In this document: piece by piece, positions 15,211 through 17,816 of the stretch
How the letters are laid out: each line of letters starts with the position of its first letter
Numbering within the stretch: the stretch's first letter is position 1
Origin: Actinomortierella ambigua
Lineage: Eukaryota; Mortierellomycota; Mortierellomycetes; Mortierellales; Mortierellaceae
Assembly: GCA_016098155.1 (NCBI GenBank)
Contig: JAAAJB010000673.1
Span: 1 to 17,816, forward strand
Direction of reading: 5' to 3'
Length of the DNA stretch: 17,816 nt
Position numbers and translations under genes: made by a program
Notes under the pieces: model-generated
Told to the model about the DNA's origin: nothing
Databases searched by the model: none
The model's input: the letters and a program-made list of their open reading frames with translations, nothing else

Positions 15211-17816
15211 ATGCATTTCATTTCAAAGGAAAAAGCTCGGGTCCGACATTGCCATAACTGTCGGCAGGAGGGACACTATGCAACTTCGTGTTCCAAGTAA
15301 GCGGCTTCGCTTTTTTAAACCATCAAACACATACTCTAAGACTCTCTCACTCAGCCATGATAGGCCACTGACCTAAAATCCATTCCAAAATTTTCAAATT
15401 AACAACAGGCCGTGCGGTATATGTAGTCACCATGGACACAAATACAACATCTGTCCAGCATCCACCCCAACAAGAACTCGGCATTGCAGTAATTGTTCTG
15501 CAAGTGGTCACTCCATCACACGCTGCCAGCAACCGTGCGGGTTGTGCGACGGACTCGACCACAAATCTAATCGGTGTCCCACATCTACTTCAGTGAGGAG
15601 ACGGCAGTGCAGCAACTGTTCTGCAGTTGATCACTTTGTCACCCGCTGCCAGCAGCGTTGCGGTTCGTGCGGCGAACATGATCACAAGTCTAATCGGTGT
15701 CCTGCAGCTGCTGCTCCATCACGAAGTCGACAATGTAGTAACTGCTCAGCAACTGACCACTACGTTACGCGCTGCCTGCAGCCATGCGGCGTGTGCAGGA
15801 ACGCAGAACACAAATCTAATCGCTGTCCAGCGTCAGCTGCATCCAGATCAAGACACTGCGGCAATTGTTCAGCAGTCGGTCACACTGTCAGCCGTTGTGA
15901 TAGGCAGTGCTTCAATTGTGGTGAAAATAGCCACACAGTGGCCAAATGCAAGTAAGTTTCTAATCTCTTAGGAATTGGATGTCGAGTTCGGCTATCCTGA
16001 TGGCATGTACAGACAGACAGATTCATCCACTAAAAACTCACCAATCCACTATTCTAGAAACATGATGGTCCCTCTCGCCCGACAGCGATATGATGAATCA
16101 AGGTTTTTGGGCACAAAGAATACCCGTGACGGCCGTCATTACTTTGGCGCGATGGAGGAGTGTGGCCATTGTAGTGCAATCATGTTTGTCGGAGAGCGTC
16201 TCAAGGACAGCACCTACAGCCTTTGCTGCAAGCGAGGGAGGGCGAAGGAAATCCCTATCATTCAAACTGACCCGGTCATCCTTCGCCTGGCCCTCGGGCC
16301 TGATCGGCTGCATTTTCTTCGGTTCATCCGGGTGTACAATAGCGAGCTCTCTTTTACATCTGTTGGGACAGGCCTCAAGGAGGACAAGCGATTCAACAGA
16401 TCTGGCGGCAATGGCGGTCCGTATGTCTATCGAGTCAATGGTCAGTTTTACCACCTGTTAGGTTCTCTCGTACCTGAAGGTGAAGAGCCAGTCGACTTCT
16501 CCAGCGCCGAGCAATGTCGCCGGCTTAAAGCCAGGTTCGCTCAAGTCTGGGTGTACGACTCCGAGGTTCAGAACGCCTATCGTATGTCTCGCGCCGAAGA
16601 TTCTTTAAAGGATCTGCGCGGGATCAACCAGACAAAGGAAAAGGAGAGAATGCGGAGGATTTTTCGGTTACTCGAACGGCACCTGCGCGTCAACAATCCA
16701 CTTGGCCAAGAGTATCAGTCGATGCGCGAGCGTACAAGGCATCACGGCGAGCCTTTGCGCTGTTTTGACTTGATCCTTCGGAATGGGACCAGATCGGATG
16801 GTCAGAGGGATCAGCGATTCGTTCGACCTGCAGCAAGTGAGATCGCATCGATAGTAGTCGGCGATGGCAAAGAGGGTCGAGACGTCATAGTCCAATTCAA
16901 GAACCAGGAGGACAACAATCGCAAGTTTACGCGCATCAAGGAGATCTCTCAGATATTTGATCCCTTGCATTTCGTTCTCGTGCACCCGAAAGGGGAGCCT
17001 GGTTGGGAGTACAAGCGGTATCCGCTGAACCTTCCAGCAGATGATCAGACAGCTACCGACGATGGTCTGGATGTTGCTGTCGATGACAATGGATATACTC
17101 AATCAGACGGCGATTCATCGGACGACAACCCAGTCGGTCGGTTTGGTGGAGATGGATTTCAAGAAATCGCTCTGTCGGCTGATGGGAGCGACCTTCTCAA
17201 CCACAACGATACAGAGCAGCTTGATCGAGACGAAGAAGACGCTACTTCAGCTGATGAGAGCGACCTTGAGAGCGACCTTCTCGACCACGATACAGAGCAG
17301 CTTGATCAAGACGAAGAAGACGCCACTTCAGCTGATGAGAGCGACCTTCTCGACCACGATACAGAGCAGCTTGATCAAGACGAAGAAGACGCCACTTCAG
17401 CTGATGAGAGTGACATCGTTGACCTCGACGAGTCAGACCCGCGACCAAGAAAAAAGCGTATATGGGTCTCTTTGACCGAGTTCATTTCATTCAGGCTCAT
17501 GATGCGGCCCATCAAGGACGGGGACATTGCAACAGCCAGGCAATCAATCTCAGTGCTGGACGATCCGAGCCTCGATGATCCAGAATCGGCGGAAGAAGAA
17601 TTTTCGGATCGAGAGCTGGATGATGTCGACTATCCCATGGGGGACGAGTCCGATGATGAACTTTCGGATCAAGAGCTAGATGATGTCGACCATCCTATGG
17701 CAGACGAATCGGATGATACCGAACACGCAACACTTCATCATACCACAACAGATGACGAGAGCGTGGCTGTCGCGGGCGAGGCCATGGTGGATGACTGCGA
17801 GATCGACACTGACGAC
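15211..17816 (+). CDS. Helitron protein, N-terminal part, zinc-knuckle fused (partial, spliced)
   Basis: This is the N-terminal 796 codons of a Helitron (rolling-circle transposon) protein, cut by the window edge. Exons are 15211-15296, 15409-15951 and 16058 onward; both introns are phase 2 and the frame is open throughout. Residues 14-209 hold ten C-X2-C-X4-H-X4-C zinc knuckles, a nucleic-acid-binding motif. From about 235 the Helitron N-terminal domain is recognisable: GRHYFGAMEECGHC, a CC pair, IRVYNSELSFTS (about 300), GPYVYRVNGQFYHLLGSL (about 329), AQVWVYDSE, and DPLHFVLVHPKGEPGW (about 511-526). Residues about 538-670 are an acidic insert with 23-residue repeats. The domain seems to resume at WVSLTEFISFRLMMRP (about 679-694), then a second acidic stretch follows to the edge. 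The HUH Rep nuclease and SF1/Pif1-type helicase expected in the family are not in view. An in-frame stop at 15202-15204 fixes the start as ATG 15211. Confidence 0.92.
15250..15949 (+). repeat. Array of ten CCHC zinc knuckles in five modules
   Basis: First cysteines fall at residues 14, 31, 55, 72, 96, 113, 138, 155, 179 and 196. Spacing alternates 17 and 24-25, so the unit is a two-knuckle module of 41-42 residues. First knuckles tend to read CSNCSAxxH and second ones CGxCxxxxHKSNRC. The second-type HKSNRC is identical in modules 2-4. Intron 1 splits module 1. Confidence 0.92.
15297..15408 (+). other. Intron 1 of the Helitron gene (112 nt)
   Basis: The donor is GTAAGC and the acceptor AACAACAG, with a branch-like CACTGAC near 15365. 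Phase 2, inside the Lys codon that follows the first knuckle. An alternative acceptor (CTCACTCAG) meets a stop within eight codons. Joining at 15409 places the next knuckle at the expected distance. Confidence 0.85.
15952..16057 (+). other. Intron 2 of the Helitron gene (106 nt)
   Basis: The donor is GTAAGT and the acceptor CTATTCTAG. Phase 2, again inside the Lys codon just after the last knuckle cysteine. Splicing joins the knuckle array in frame to the Helitron N-terminal domain. Confidence 0.88.
17184..17405 (+). repeat. Acidic 69-bp tandem repeats in the Helitron ORF
   Basis: One diverged copy (17184-17255), a four-codon partial unit, and two nearly identical 69-bp copies (17268-17336 and 17337-17405) coding ESDLLDHDTEQLDQ and EEDATSAD. 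In frame. Confidence 0.92.
17598..17717 (+). repeat. Acidic 60-bp tandem repeat (two copies)
   Basis: Copies at 17598-17657 and 17658-17717 code 20-residue units of the form FSDxELDDVDxPM plus DESDDE. They are more diverged in DNA than the 69-bp repeats, so this is an older duplication or one constrained at the protein level. Confidence 0.88.

Noticed and set aside
17242..17448. Minus-strand ORF with repeated LKWRLLRLDQAALY units
   Set aside because: It is the reverse shadow of the acidic tandem repeats in the Helitron gene.

Overview
The window is eukaryotic and most likely from a filamentous fungus. Short GT-AG introns of 106-123 nt, AATAAA polyadenylation signals, TATA boxes, CT-rich leaders and many small secreted cysteine-rich proteins all point that way. 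The broken DDE transposase resembles a lineage I associate with Mucoromycota (Mortierella-like fungi). That placement is an inference and is not proven here.

Left part (1-12,900): a gene-poor, effector-like region. It opens with a decayed Tc1/mariner-IS630 type transposase (about 247-905, minus). Five small secreted-protein genes on the minus strand follow (A 1390-1629, F 2225-2464, D 6361-6582, B 8242-8454, C 11249-11476), with one on the plus strand (E 5242-5502, behind a probable 5'UTR intron). A, B, C and D form one paralogous family. Their mature parts are about 50-60 residues with eight cysteines in nearly invariant spacing (C-X2-3-C-X10-C-X7-8-C-X10-C-X-C-X-C-X3-4-C). A, B and C share a TATA-like box 102-134 bp upstream of the start, and all four have AATAAA 107-127 bp past the stop. 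Between them lie long stretches with only low-complexity tracts, microsatellites and two possible gene remnants.

Right part (about 13,400-17,816): a compact plus-strand block that looks like the 5' portion of an autonomous Helitron (rolling-circle transposon). It holds a short uncertain ORF, a 393-aa disordered/coiled-coil protein, and, only 44 bp further on, the start of the Helitron protein. That gene has two introns and runs off the right edge after 796 codons. Its N-terminus carries ten CCHC zinc knuckles arranged as five two-knuckle modules. The Helitron N-terminal domain follows and is interrupted by long acidic, tandemly repeated inserts. The HUH Rep nuclease and helicase expected in the family would lie beyond the window. 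No Helitron terminus could be fixed.

The main candidates for something new are the zinc-knuckle/acidic-repeat Helitron with its tightly linked partner ORF, and the eight-cysteine secreted family.
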